The notes: generated by a model from the letters alone, not told the origin. Positions 19,125-26,604 are shown, counted from the first letter of the stretch. The stretch is DNA of 64,000 nucleotides from Thiobacillus sp. (GCF_030696885.1 NZ_JAUYRI010000024.1:62001-126000), one strand, 5' to 3'. Numbers and translations are program-made.

Positions 19125-19973
19125 TTATTCGCCGGTGGCGACGGGGCGGGCGGGTTCGGTGATCCACTCGCTCCACGAGCCGGGATACAGCCGTGAACCG
19201 GGAAGCCCGGCGATTTCCATCGCCAGGATGTTGTGGCAGGCGGTGACGCCCGAGCCGCACATGTGGAGCACCTGCCAAGCCGGCTTGCCCTTGAGCAAAG
19301 CCTGGTAGTTCTCGCGCAGCGCCTCGGGCGGCAGGAAGGTGCCGTCGACGTCGAGATTCTCGTCGAACGGGTAGTTGATGGCGCCGGGAACGTGGCCGGC
19401 AACGGGGTCGAGCGGCTCGAACTCGCCGCTGAAGCGGCGATCCGGTCGCGCGTCGATGATGAGTTGTTCGCCGGTCTTCGATGCGTGCAGAACGTCATCG
19501 GCGGCCACGATTTGAGTCGGCTCGGGCAGGCAGGCGCAAGCGCCCCGGTGCGTTGCCGGGATGTCGGCATCGACCGGGCGTTTTTCGCGTGTCCATTTCG
19601 GGTAGCCGCCGTCCAGCAGGGCGACGCCGGGGTGGCCGAGCCAGCGCATCATCCACCACAGGCGGACGGCCATGGCGCCGTAGCTGTCGTCATACACCAC
19701 CACCTGCTTGTTGACGCCGACGCCCCACGCGCAGAGTTTTTCGGTCAGCACGCGCGGATCGGGCAGCGGATGCCGTCCGGTGCCCGATCCGACGGGGGCG
19801 GACAGGTCGTCGTCCAGATGCACGTAGCGTGCACCCGGGATGTGTGCTTTCTCGTAGGCCTGTCGACCGGCGCTGGGGTCGGTGAGGGTGAAACGGCAAT
19901 CCAGAACGATCCAGTTCGGATCATCCAGATGCGCGGCCAGGTCTTCAGTGGTAACGAGGGTGTTGGAAAACAT
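19125..19973 (-). CDS. sseA: 3-mercaptopyruvate/thiosulfate sulfurtransferase (two rhodanese domains)
   Basis: A 282-residue tandem rhodanese. The N-terminal domain (1 to about 140) is inactive-type with Asp in VVVYDDSYGAMA. The C-terminal domain has the active loop HMCGSGVTA with Cys239. CGSGVTA is the loop typical of 3-mercaptopyruvate sulfurtransferases, though thiosulfate activity cannot be excluded. The family transfers sulfane sulfur to acceptors; in a sulfur oxidiser it may feed the TusA/DsrE-type relay. It lies two genes from a DsrC paralogue in the same minus-strand set. Confidence 0.9.
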   Translation of the reverse strand: MFSNTLVTTEDLAAHLDDPNWIVLDCRFTLTDPSAGRQAYEKAHIPGARYVHLDDDLSAPVGSGTGRHPLPDPRVLTEKLCAWGVGVNKQVVVYDDSYGAMAVRLWWMMRWLGHPGVALLDGGYPKWTREKRPVDADIPATHRGACACLPEPTQIVAADDVLHASKTGEQLIIDARPDRRFSGEFEPLDPVAGHVPGAINYPFDENLDVDGTFLPPEALRENYQALLKGKPAWQVLHMCGSGVTACHNILAMEIAGLPGSRLYPGSWSEWITEPARPVATGE

Positions 19974-19983
19974 AGGTTGGGAA

Positions 19984-20064
19984 CTAGGCGCTAGGAAATA
20001 GGAATTAGGGGCTAGGGCCAGCGCTGAGCCCCCTGGATCCTAGCCCCTAGATCCTAGTCCCTAA
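19984..20064. repeat. CTAGG-rich simple and inverted repeat between sseA and the DsrC-like gene
   Basis: Repeated CTAGG/TAGGA words (about 19984-20016) are answered by CCTAGCCCCTAGATCCTAG (about 20038-20058), giving an imperfect inverted repeat with TAGGGGCTAGG as the best-matching arm. It fills the whole gap between the two genes. It may fold in RNA, but there is no T run to make it a classic terminator. Confidence 0.65.
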
Positions 20065-20397
20065 TCAGTATCCGCCCTTGCCGAAAGGCTTGGGCAGGCC
20101 GGCGACGCGGCAGCCCTGGCGGGCAGGCATGTTGGGGAACAGCTCGTACAGCTTCTTCTTCCAGTCCACGCCTTCATGCATCTCGTCGAGTTCGGCGACC
20201 ATGTTGCGGAAGTTGGGGGTCTGGCCGTCTTCACGGTACTTGTCGCGCAGGTAGTTGATGACCTGCCAGTGCTCGTCGGTCAGCGTGATTTTTTCAGCCT
20301 CGGCGATGACCGGGGGGACATCGTCGCTGAAGTTGGCTTCCAGCAGGAAGTTCTCTTCACCGGTTTCGAGCTCTTCGCCGTTAACAACATAAGACAT
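20065..20397 (-). CDS. DsrC/TusE-family protein lacking the penultimate Cys
   Basis: A 110-residue DsrC-family paralogue with the family core (LTDEHWQVINYLRDKY...NM..EL) and a C-terminal arm GCRVAGLPKPFGKGGY. The upstream Cys of the arm is kept (Cys96), but the penultimate Cys that carries persulfide in DsrC is replaced by Gly-Gly-Tyr. True DsrC in this window (25346-25681) ends CKIAGLPKPTGCI with both cysteines. This variant therefore cannot form the DsrC intramolecular disulfide or trisulfide, and a regulatory or adaptor role (the RspA-type idea) is an inference. It sits between sseA and a Cas6-like gene. Confidence 0.88.
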   Translation of the reverse strand: MSYVVNGEELETGEENFLLEANFSDDVPPVIAEAEKITLTDEHWQVINYLRDKYREDGQTPNFRNMVAELDEMHEGVDWKKKLYELFPNMPARQGCRVAGLPKPFGKGGY

Positions 20398-20452
20398 GCT
20401 TTCTCCTTTCAGGGTGGGTGGTTAAAGATTCGCCGGCAAGCCGGCTAGGGGT

Positions 20453-21061
20453 TTAATGGTTGACCGGCATGACCGGTGCAATGGATTTATGCGGGATGAA
20501 AATCCCGCAGCCTAACAAACGGTTGCGTCCCATGCCTTCGTCCTGCAGCTGCAGGGACTTGTGCGGCGGCACGTCGTGCAGCATCAGACTATAGCCATGG
20601 ATCGGGCCGGACGTGGTTTGCAGGGTTTGCAACCTGCCGCAGATAAACCCGCAGCGGATCTGGAAATGGCCGTCCAGTTCGCGCATCACGTCCTGCACGA
20701 ATTGTTCTTCAGTGGCGCTGCCGGTGTCAACGAAATGCGCGTAGATATTGGCGAACGCGGTGAACGCGCGGGTCTTGAAGCTGCCGAGCTGCAGGGTATG
20801 CCCGGCCAGATCGAGCGTCTGCCCGATCATTTTCTGCATGTCGTCGACCCGGGTCTTGGGCACGCGCAGGTACAGCTTGGTGCGCCGGTTGATGTTCAGC
20901 GTCGCGTCGCCTTTGTTGGTTTCGGCGCCTTTCAGGTGCTGGATGCCGGTGCCGCCCTCTTCGCCCAGCCATGGCAGCAGGTGCAGCAACGCGTCGGACA
21001 GCAGTTGCGCATTGTCGGTCGGGATGGTCGTGCCGACCAGATCGAACTGCAGGTCGATCAT
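20453..21061 (-). CDS. Cas6/Cmx6-like RAMP protein, stand-alone
   Basis: A 202-residue protein resembling the Cas6/Cmx6 (type I-MYXAN) family. It has an N-terminal strand MIDLQFDLVGTTIPTD, two further ferredoxin-like units and a C-terminal glycine-rich loop GMGRNRLLGCGIFIPHKS of the kind that contacts crRNA repeat hairpins. His27 and His42 are candidate catalytic residues by position only. No repeat array or other cas gene is in the window. The ATG at 21061 has GGAGGA 13 bases upstream; a GTG at 21109 would overlap the stop of the 73-residue gene (GTGA) and add 16 residues. Genes around it are sulfur-related. Confidence 0.68.
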   Translation of the reverse strand: MIDLQFDLVGTTIPTDNAQLLSDALLHLLPWLGEEGGTGIQHLKGAETNKGDATLNINRRTKLYLRVPKTRVDDMQKMIGQTLDLAGHTLQLGSFKTRAFTAFANIYAHFVDTGSATEEQFVQDVMRELDGHFQIRCGFICGRLQTLQTTSGPIHGYSLMLHDVPPHKSLQLQDEGMGRNRLLGCGIFIPHKSIAPVMPVNH

Positions 21062-21105
21062 GTGGGGGGTGTATTCCTCCGGCTTGTTTTCAGGCCAGTC
21101 CCAGG

Positions 21106-21327
21106 TCACGGTGCATCCCCGGCGTTGTCCTTCGCCCAGGCCTGCATCAGGTCGGCCCACTTCTGTGCGCTGACCGGGTCGACGTCGAAAATGGTGAAAC
21201 GCTTGTTTTCGCGGATGCGGATGCGCAGAAACGGCACCCCGCCCGACTCGTGGGTCAGGTGCTGGAACTCGATTTCCTGACCGCCAAACGGCAGTCGCAT
21301 CTTGTCTAGGGGCGTAATTTCGGGCAT
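21106..21327 (-). CDS. 73-residue protein of unknown function, first gene divergent from dsrA
   Basis: A small acidic/basic soluble protein (MPEITPLDKMRLPFGG...). It looks like a compact beta-rich fold with a C-terminal helix (SAQKWADLMQAWAKD). There is no Cys, metal motif or signal peptide. I do not recognise it. The ATG at 21327 is used because the longer frame upstream reads through promoter-like AT-rich sequence. It is 45 bases before the ATG of the Cas6-like gene (or overlaps its alternative GTG), so the two are probably coexpressed. Confidence 0.65.
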   Translation of the reverse strand: MPEITPLDKMRLPFGGQEIEFQHLTHESGGVPFLRIRIRENKRFTIFDVDPVSAQKWADLMQAWAKDNAGDAP

Positions 21328-21686
21328 GGATTCAATTCGTGTCGCGTCTAAAGGTGGCGGATGCACTGCATGCCATGCGTCCAGATGGGTGCAGCGCCCG
21401 GCGCTTCAACCCTGCTGAGCACAGGGGCTTGCGTTTGCAACAATATTTTAATACTCTTATCGATTCTTGTGACCGGGCTGTAATGTCTCACCCTTTGCGA
21501 GAATGAGGCATTACCGCGTTGGGGCAAATGATCTACTCCTTTTGGGTAGGTTCATACCTACCTCAAGGGAGTAACCGATTTACCCATGAGAATGATGGTG
21601 GCGTCGGTGCCAAGTCAATACGATGTTGGAATACCGTTGGGCCATTCGGCTGAGCGGGCATTTCGAAATGTTCTAGGAGAGAAGAG
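21328..21686. promoter_or_regulatory. Divergent control region between the 73-residue gene and dsrA
   Basis: This 359-base gap has no gene. It includes an AT-rich block (about 21436-21470) in otherwise GC-rich DNA, probably a promoter area, and a 40-bp dyad at 21534-21573. Just before dsrA is an AGGAGAG ribosome site (about 21675). I could not assign confident -35/-10 elements. Confidence 0.6.
21534..21573. promoter_or_regulatory. 40-bp imperfect dyad upstream of dsrA (candidate operator)
   Basis: Inner arms GGTAGGT (21545-21551) and ACCTACC (21556-21562) flank TCAT. Outer arms TACTCC (21534-21539) and GGAGTA (21568-21573) are placed symmetrically, with five unpaired bases on each side. The symmetry fits a dimeric regulator such as a MerR- or ArsR-type protein, or a leader hairpin in the dsr mRNA. 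Confidence 0.6.
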
Positions 21687-22991
21687 ATGGCAAAGCAAAT
21701 GATTGATACGCCCAATCTGGACGAGCTCGAGAAAGGCCCGTGGCCCAGCTTCGTGACCGGCCTCAAGCGTCTGGCTAAAGATAACGACATGATGGTTGAC
21801 CTGATGGGTCAGCTGGAAACCTCCTACAAGACCAAGTTCGGTTACTGGAAGGGCGGTACGGTCGGTGTGTTCGGCTACGGCGGCGGCGTGATCCCCCGTT
21901 TCACCGAACTGAAGGACGAGAACCACAAGCCCCTGTTCCCCGAGTGTGCTGAGTTCCACACGCTGCGTATCCAGCCGCCTGCCGGCATGCATTACAGTTC
22001 CGACCTGCTGCGCAAGATGTGCGACGTCTGGTCCGCCACCGGTGGTTCGGGCCTGATCGCGTTCCACGGCCAGTCCGGCGACATCATGTTCCAGGGCATC
22101 AAGACTGCTGACGTGCAGCCCGCGTTCGACGCCTTCAACGAAATGGGTTTCGACCTCGGCGGTGCCGGTCCCGCACTGCGTACCTCGATGTCCTGCGTTG
22201 GCGCTGCCCGCTGCGAAATGTCCTGCTACGACGAAGCCAAAGCTTTGCGCACCGTCATCAACAACAACCTGGACGACATGCACCGTCCGTCCCTGCCGTA
22301 CAAGTTCAAGTTCAAGTTCTCCGGCTGCCCGAACGACTGCGTCAACGCGATCCAGCGTTCCGACATGGCAACGATCGGCACCTGGCGCGACAACATCCGC
22401 GTCAACGAAGGTCAGGTTCAGGCCTACTACAAGGCCCACGGCATGAACGATCTGGTCAACGACGTGATCAGCAAGTGCCCGACCAAGGCCATCACCCTGG
22501 TGGCTTCCGACAAGTTCAAGGCCAGCGCAACCGTTTCCGCTGCCAGCCTGGGCGACGGCAACACCCTGTGCATCGACAACAAGAATTGCGTGCGCTGCAT
22601 GCATTGCCTCAACGTGATCCCCGGCGGCCTGCTGCCCGGTAACGACAAGGGTGTGTCGATCCTGGTCGGTGGCAAGGGCGTGCTGAAGATCGGCGCGACC
22701 ATGGGCACCGTGGTGATCCCGTTCATGAAGCTCGAGTCCGACGAAGACTTTGAAAAGCTGAACGAGCTGGCCCGCAACATTCTCGACTTCTTCGCGGAAA
22801 ACGCGCTGGAGCACGAGCGTACCGGCGAAATGATCGAGCGTATCGGCCTGACCAACTTCCTCGAAGGTCTGGACATCCCGGTTGATCCCAACATGATCAA
22901 AGAGCCGCGTTCCAACCCCTACTTCCGTTCCGACGACTGGGACGAGCAGGTCGAGAAATGGAACGAGTACAAGCAGTCGACTGCTGCTTGA
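21687..22991 (+). CDS. dsrA: Reverse-type dissimilatory sulfite reductase, alpha subunit
   Basis: A 434-residue alpha subunit of the cytoplasmic alpha2beta2 siroheme enzyme that oxidises DsrC-bound sulfur to sulfite in sulfur-oxidising bacteria. The siroheme/[4Fe-4S] cysteines are in SCVGAARCEMSCYDEAK and SGCPNDCVNA. An additional ferredoxin-type cluster motif CVRCMHCLNVIPGG lies near residue 300. Length is as expected. The start has a strong AGGAGAG site. It opens the dsr operon; the gene order dsrABEFHCMKLJOPN is that of sulfur oxidisers, and dsrEFH is absent from sulfate reducers. Confidence 0.97.
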   Translation: MAKQMIDTPNLDELEKGPWPSFVTGLKRLAKDNDMMVDLMGQLETSYKTKFGYWKGGTVGVFGYGGGVIPRFTELKDENHKPLFPECAEFHTLRIQPPAGMHYSSDLLRKMCDVWSATGGSGLIAFHGQSGDIMFQGIKTADVQPAFDAFNEMGFDLGGAGPALRTSMSCVGAARCEMSCYDEAKALRTVINNNLDDMHRPSLPYKFKFKFSGCPNDCVNAIQRSDMATIGTWRDNIRVNEGQVQAYYKAHGMNDLVNDVISKCPTKAITLVASDKFKASATVSAASLGDGNTLCIDNKNCVRCMHCLNVIPGGLLPGNDKGVSILVGGKGVLKIGATMGTVVIPFMKLESDEDFEKLNELARNILDFFAENALEHERTGEMIERIGLTNFLEGLDIPVDPNMIKEPRSNPYFRSDDWDEQVEKWNEYKQSTAA

Positions 22992-23001
22992 GTTTCGCTT
23001 G

Positions 23002-23033
23002 CCGCGGGTCTCGGTGCGAGCCCGGACCCGCGG
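23002..23033 (+). other. GC-rich hairpin between dsrA and dsrB
   Basis: CCGCGGGTC (23002-23010) pairs with GACCCGCGG (23025-23033), a 9-bp stem with a 14-base loop and no T tract. It lies within the 82-base gap, so it is probably an mRNA stability or processing element rather than a terminator. Confidence 0.7.
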
Positions 23034-23073
23034 ATTAATTAGCTTCGCGCATTAAACCAGTTGGAGATAAATC

Positions 23074-24144
23074 ATGGCAGAACTACGTCCGCCTATCGAA
23101 TCCGGCGCACCGGATCCGATGCCCTACATGCACCCCGTGATGGTGAAGAACTATGGCAAGTGGGCTTTCCACAGCCATCCGAAGCCGGGTGTCCTGTATC
23201 ACCGCGCTGAATCCGGCGACGAAATCTGGACCGTCAAGGCCGGTACGGCACGCCAGATGGACCACTACACCATCCGCGAGCTGGCCGACATCGCCGACCA
23301 GTTCGGTGACGGTTTCGTGCGTTTCACCGCGCGTTCCAACATCGAATACATGGTTGCCGACGGTTCCAAGGTCGAGCCGCTGATCAAGGCACTGAACGAC
23401 AAGGGCTACCCCATCGGCGGTACCGCCAACTCGGTGTCGATGATTGCGCACACCCAGGGCTGGCTGCACTGCGACATTCCCGGCACCGACGCTTCCGGCG
23501 TGGTGAAGGCGCTGATGGACGAACTGTACGATGACTTCGTCAAGTGCGAGATGCCCAACCGCGTCAAGCTGTCCACCTCCTGCTGCGAAATCAACTGTGG
23601 CGGCCAGGCCGACATCGCGATCATCGTTCAGCACACCAAGCCGCCGAAGATCAACCACGATCTGGTCGCCAACGTCTGTGAGCGTCCCTCCGTCGTGGCA
23701 CGTTGCCCGGTGGCTGCAATCCGTCCCGCACTGGTGAACGGCAAGCCCTCGCTGGAAGTCGACGAGAAGAAGTGCATCTGCTGCGGCGCCTGCTTCCCGC
23801 CCTGCCCGCCGATGCAGATCAACGATCCCGAGCACTCCAAGATTGCGATCTGGGTGGGTGGCAAGAACTCCAACGCCCGTTCCAAGCCGACCTTCCACAA
23901 GCTGGTCGCTGCCGGCCTGCCGAACAACGCACCGCGTTGGCCGGAAGTGGGCGAAGTGGTCAAGAAGATCCTCGCCACCTACAAGGAAGACGGCAAGCCG
24001 TGGGAGCGCATGATCGACTGGATCGACCGCATTGGCTGGCCCGCATTCTTCGAGAAGACCGGCCTGCCCTTCACCAAGTATCACATCGATAACTGGCGTG
24101 GTGGTCGTGCCAACCTGAACGCGTCCGCGCACATCCGCTTCTAA
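23074..24144 (+). CDS. dsrB: Reverse-type dissimilatory sulfite reductase, beta subunit
   Basis: A 356-residue beta subunit partnering DsrA. It has the sirohaem-domain cysteine motif TSCCEINCGGQADI and the ferredoxin insert CICCGACFPPCPPM. The N-terminal region (1-60) is the DsrB/DsrA paralogue fold. A GGAGAT ribosome site lies before the ATG. In the complex only one type of siroheme is usually catalytic. It follows dsrA after an 82-base gap with a hairpin and is followed by another before dsrE. Confidence 0.97.
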   Translation: MAELRPPIESGAPDPMPYMHPVMVKNYGKWAFHSHPKPGVLYHRAESGDEIWTVKAGTARQMDHYTIRELADIADQFGDGFVRFTARSNIEYMVADGSKVEPLIKALNDKGYPIGGTANSVSMIAHTQGWLHCDIPGTDASGVVKALMDELYDDFVKCEMPNRVKLSTSCCEINCGGQADIAIIVQHTKPPKINHDLVANVCERPSVVARCPVAAIRPALVNGKPSLEVDEKKCICCGACFPPCPPMQINDPEHSKIAIWVGGKNSNARSKPTFHKLVAAGLPNNAPRWPEVGEVVKKILATYKEDGKPWERMIDWIDRIGWPAFFEKTGLPFTKYHIDNWRGGRANLNASAHIRF

Positions 24145-24164
24145 GCGATTTGGATGCTGTCAGC

Positions 24165-24189
24165 GCCGCCGCAGCCTGTCTGCGGCGGC
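24165..24189 (+). other. GC-rich hairpin between dsrB and dsrE
   Basis: GCCGCCGCAG (24165-24174) pairs perfectly with CTGCGGCGGC (24180-24189) across a five-base loop CCTGT. It lacks a T run, so readthrough is likely. It may shield the dsrAB part of the mRNA or be a processing site. Confidence 0.75.
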
Positions 24190-24232
24190 CGCTTGATAAC
24201 AATGACTGGATTTTTCGGAGTTAGAGCTAGCC

Positions 24233-24592
24233 ATGCAATTCGGCATTCTTGTAAACGAAGGGCCTTACACCCATCAGGCCAGTGACACCGCTTATCTCTT
24301 CGCCCGTACGGCGATCGAGAAGGGCCACACCGTCCCGCGCGTTTTTTTCTACCACGACGGCGTGAACAACTCCACGCGTCTGGCAACGCCCCCGCAGGAT
24401 GATCGCAACGTTTCGGCACGCTGGTCCAAGCTGGCTGCAGAACACGGCGTCGATCTGGTTGTCTGCGTGGCGGCTGCGCAGCGTCGCGGCATTAACGACG
24501 ATGTGCTGGCACCGGGTTACCGGATTTCCGGTCTGGGTCAGCTGGTTGAAATGGGCATTCAGTACGACCGTCTCGTGACGTTCGGCGATTGA
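24233..24592 (+). CDS. dsrE: Sulfurtransferase subunit DsrE
   Basis: A 119-residue subunit of the cytoplasmic DsrE2F2H2 hexamer, a TusBCD homologue. The essential persulfide-carrying Cys78 is at the expected position in VVCVAAAQRRGI. DsrEFH passes sulfur to DsrC, and its presence marks the oxidative direction of the pathway. It starts the dsrEFH trio 88 bases after dsrB. Confidence 0.95.
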   Translation: MQFGILVNEGPYTHQASDTAYLFARTAIEKGHTVPRVFFYHDGVNNSTRLATPPQDDRNVSARWSKLAAEHGVDLVVCVAAAQRRGINDDVLAPGYRISGLGQLVEMGIQYDRLVTFGD

Positions 24593-24616
24593 TGGCCAAA
24601 GATTGAGATATTCGAA

Positions 24617-25012
24617 ATGAGCGATATGGACGAAATGGACGACGGCTCCGGCATCGTCAAGAAATTCATGTTCCTGAACCGCAAGGCGCCGCACGGTACC
24701 GTGTATGCGCTGGAAGGTCTGGAAGTGGTTCTGATTACGGCTGCTTTCGATCAGGATGTAAGCATGGTCTTCACCGATGACGGTGTCTTCCAGCTGATGA
24801 AGGGCATCGACAGCAAGGGCATCGAGGTCAAGGATTTCTCCAAGACCTACCGTGCGCTGGAAGGCTACGACATCGAGAAGCTGTATGTCGACCAGGCGTC
24901 GATGGATGCACGCGGCCTGACCGAAGATGACCTGATTGTGGATGTGACGGTGCTCTCCGTCGATGAGATGGCAAATCTCATGGCCGAGCAAGACGTCGTG
25001 ATCAGCTTCTAA
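24617..25012 (+). CDS. dsrF: Sulfurtransferase subunit DsrF
   Basis: A 131-residue DsrE/DsrF-like (TusC) subunit. It has the family sequence KKFMFLNRKAPHGTVYALEGLEV and contains no Cys, as in other DsrF proteins, so it is structural rather than sulfur-carrying. It lies 24 bases after dsrE and 10 before dsrH. Confidence 0.94.
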   Translation: MSDMDEMDDGSGIVKKFMFLNRKAPHGTVYALEGLEVVLITAAFDQDVSMVFTDDGVFQLMKGIDSKGIEVKDFSKTYRALEGYDIEKLYVDQASMDARGLTEDDLIVDVTVLSVDEMANLMAEQDVVISF

Positions 25013-25022
25013 GGGGATAGAC

Positions 25023-25322
25023 ATGCTGCATATTGTGAATAAATCGGCCACAGAGCGCAGTTCGCTGGACAGCTGCCTGCGCATGGCCACCAAAGGTTCT
25101 GCTGTATTGCTGATCGAAGACGCGGTGTACGCGGCGACGAACGGCAACACGGCAGCGGCGAAAATCCAGGCGGCGGCGGCTGACCTCAAGATTTACGCAC
25201 TCGGTCCTGATCTGGCGGCGCGCGGCATGGCCGGGCGCGTGCTGGACGGAGTCAATGTCGTGGATTACGGCGGTTTTGTGGATCTGGTCGCAGAGCACAG
25301 CAACTGTCAGTCTTGGCTGTAA
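25023..25322 (+). CDS. dsrH: Sulfurtransferase subunit DsrH
   Basis: A 99-residue TusB homologue completing the DsrEFH hexamer. Cys18 in SSLDSCLRMA is the family cysteine near the N-terminus; a second Cys is close to the C-terminus (NCQSWL). The sequence SAVLLIEDAVYAAT is typical. A GGGGATAG ribosome site lies before the ATG. dsrC follows after 23 bases. Confidence 0.94.
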   Translation: MLHIVNKSATERSSLDSCLRMATKGSAVLLIEDAVYAATNGNTAAAKIQAAAADLKIYALGPDLAARGMAGRVLDGVNVVDYGGFVDLVAEHSNCQSWL

Positions 25323-25345
25323 CTTTTAATCAAAGGAGTATTGCT

Positions 25346-25681
25346 ATGCCCATGGTGAACATCGCCGGTAAGGAAGTCGAAGTCGACGAGGAAGGCTATC
25401 TGGTCGACCTGTCGCAGTGGAACGAAGACATCGCCAAGTACATGGCTGTCGAAGAGAAGGTCGAACTGACCGACAGCCACTGGGAAGTGGTCAACTTCCT
25501 GCGTGAGTACTACGCCGAATACCAGATCGCTCCCGCTGTTCGCGTTCTGACCAAGGCAATCGGCAAGAAGCTCGGCCCTGAGAAAGGCAACAACAAGTAC
25601 CTGTACGAGTTGTTCCCCTACGGCCCCGCCAAGCAGGCTTGTAAGATCGCCGGCCTACCCAAGCCGACTGGCTGTATCTAA
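25346..25681 (+). CDS. dsrC: Sulfur carrier DsrC
   Basis: A 111-residue protein with both cysteines of the C-terminal arm: Cys99 and the penultimate Cys110 in CKIAGLPKPTGCI. DsrC receives sulfur from DsrEFH, presents it to DsrAB, and its trisulfide/disulfide is thought to be handled by DsrMK. The ATG at 25346 has a clear AAAGGAG site; the longer open frame is not used. A paralogue lacking the last Cys is encoded at 20065-20397. A terminator-like hairpin follows, so dsrC may be expressed at a different level from dsrM. Confidence 0.97.
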   Translation: MPMVNIAGKEVEVDEEGYLVDLSQWNEDIAKYMAVEEKVELTDSHWEVVNFLREYYAEYQIAPAVRVLTKAIGKKLGPEKGNNKYLYELFPYGPAKQACKIAGLPKPTGCI

Positions 25682-25701
25682 GTTCCAGTAATGCCTTCGG
25701 G

Positions 25702-25724
25702 TCGCCCCGGTCTGTTCGGGGCGA
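25702..25724 (+). terminator. Terminator/attenuator-like hairpin after dsrC
   Basis: TCGCCCCG (25702-25709) pairs with CGGGGCGA (25717-25724) across seven bases, followed by the T-rich TTCGATTTT. It is a weak intrinsic terminator or processing stem in the 138-base gap between dsrC and dsrM. Confidence 0.65.
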
Positions 25725-25819
25725 TTCGATTTTCGGGCTGTGTTTCCCAATCGAATGCGGACGGCCATGTCAGGTCGTGCGTTTGATTCGCAAACACAAC
25801 GTTGTTTAGGGGATAGCGC

Positions 25820-26554
25820 TTGTCTACAGTGACGATGATTTATGCCGGGATGTTCTACATCGCCACCCTCTTGCTGGTGGTCGGCCTGGCTTACAAGATT
25901 TTCGACTACAGCCGCACACCTGCGCCGCTGAAGATCCCGACCACGCCTGCGCCGACGACGCAAACAGGCGTGGTGTACCGGATGGCGAAGGAAGTCGTGC
26001 TGTTCGAGTCGCTGTTCAAATCCAACAAGTGGATCTGGGTGTTCGGCTGGCTGTTCCATTTCGGACTGCTGCTGGTGCTGCTGCGTCATCTGCGCTATTT
26101 CACCGAGCCGGTATGGTTCTGGGTCGGCATCATCCAGCCGTTCGGCAAATACGCCAGCATCATGATGGTGGTGGGTCTGCTGGGTCTGCTGGCACGCCGT
26201 TATCTGGTCGACCGCGTGCGTTACATTTCGACGCCGTCCGACATCCTGATGCTGGTGCTGCTGATTGCGATCGGCGTGACCGGCATGCTGATGACCTTTG
26301 TCGTGCATACCGACATCGTCGCGCTCAAGGCCTTCTTCATGGGGCTGATGTACCTGGATGTGCAACCGGTTCCGCAGGATCCGATCCTGCTGATTCATCT
26401 GGCCCTGGTGGCGCTGCTGATGGTGATTTTCCCGATCAGCAAGCTGCTGCATGCGCCGGGCCTGTTCTTCAGTCCCACGCGCAACCAGGCGGACAATCCG
26501 CGCGAGCATCGCCATGTGGCGGCGTGGGCAGCCCGTCTGGATCAGAAAAACTGA
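25820..26554 (+). CDS. dsrM: Membrane haem b protein DsrM
   Basis: A 244-residue integral membrane protein with about five to six hydrophobic segments, resembling the NarI-type diheme cytochrome b subunit. His residues in the predicted helices (for example WLFHFGLLLVLLRHLRYF) are candidate haem ligands. It exchanges electrons between the quinone pool and DsrK in the DsrMKJOP complex. The start is a TTG at 25820 after GGGGATAG, since the ATG options lie within the first helix. Confidence 0.93.
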   Translation: MSTVTMIYAGMFYIATLLLVVGLAYKIFDYSRTPAPLKIPTTPAPTTQTGVVYRMAKEVVLFESLFKSNKWIWVFGWLFHFGLLLVLLRHLRYFTEPVWFWVGIIQPFGKYASIMMVVGLLGLLARRYLVDRVRYISTPSDILMLVLLIAIGVTGMLMTFVVHTDIVALKAFFMGLMYLDVQPVPQDPILLIHLALVALLMVIFPISKLLHAPGLFFSPTRNQADNPREHRHVAAWAARLDQKN

Positions 26555-26604
26555 TTCGTTGACATCGATTAACGAACACCGAAGTACGGACAGAGGACTC
26601 TCAA

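Noticed and set aside
20453-21061. Evidence for a CRISPR-Cas locus
   Set aside because: Apart from the Cas6-like gene there is no other cas gene, and I found no array of regularly spaced direct repeats in the window.
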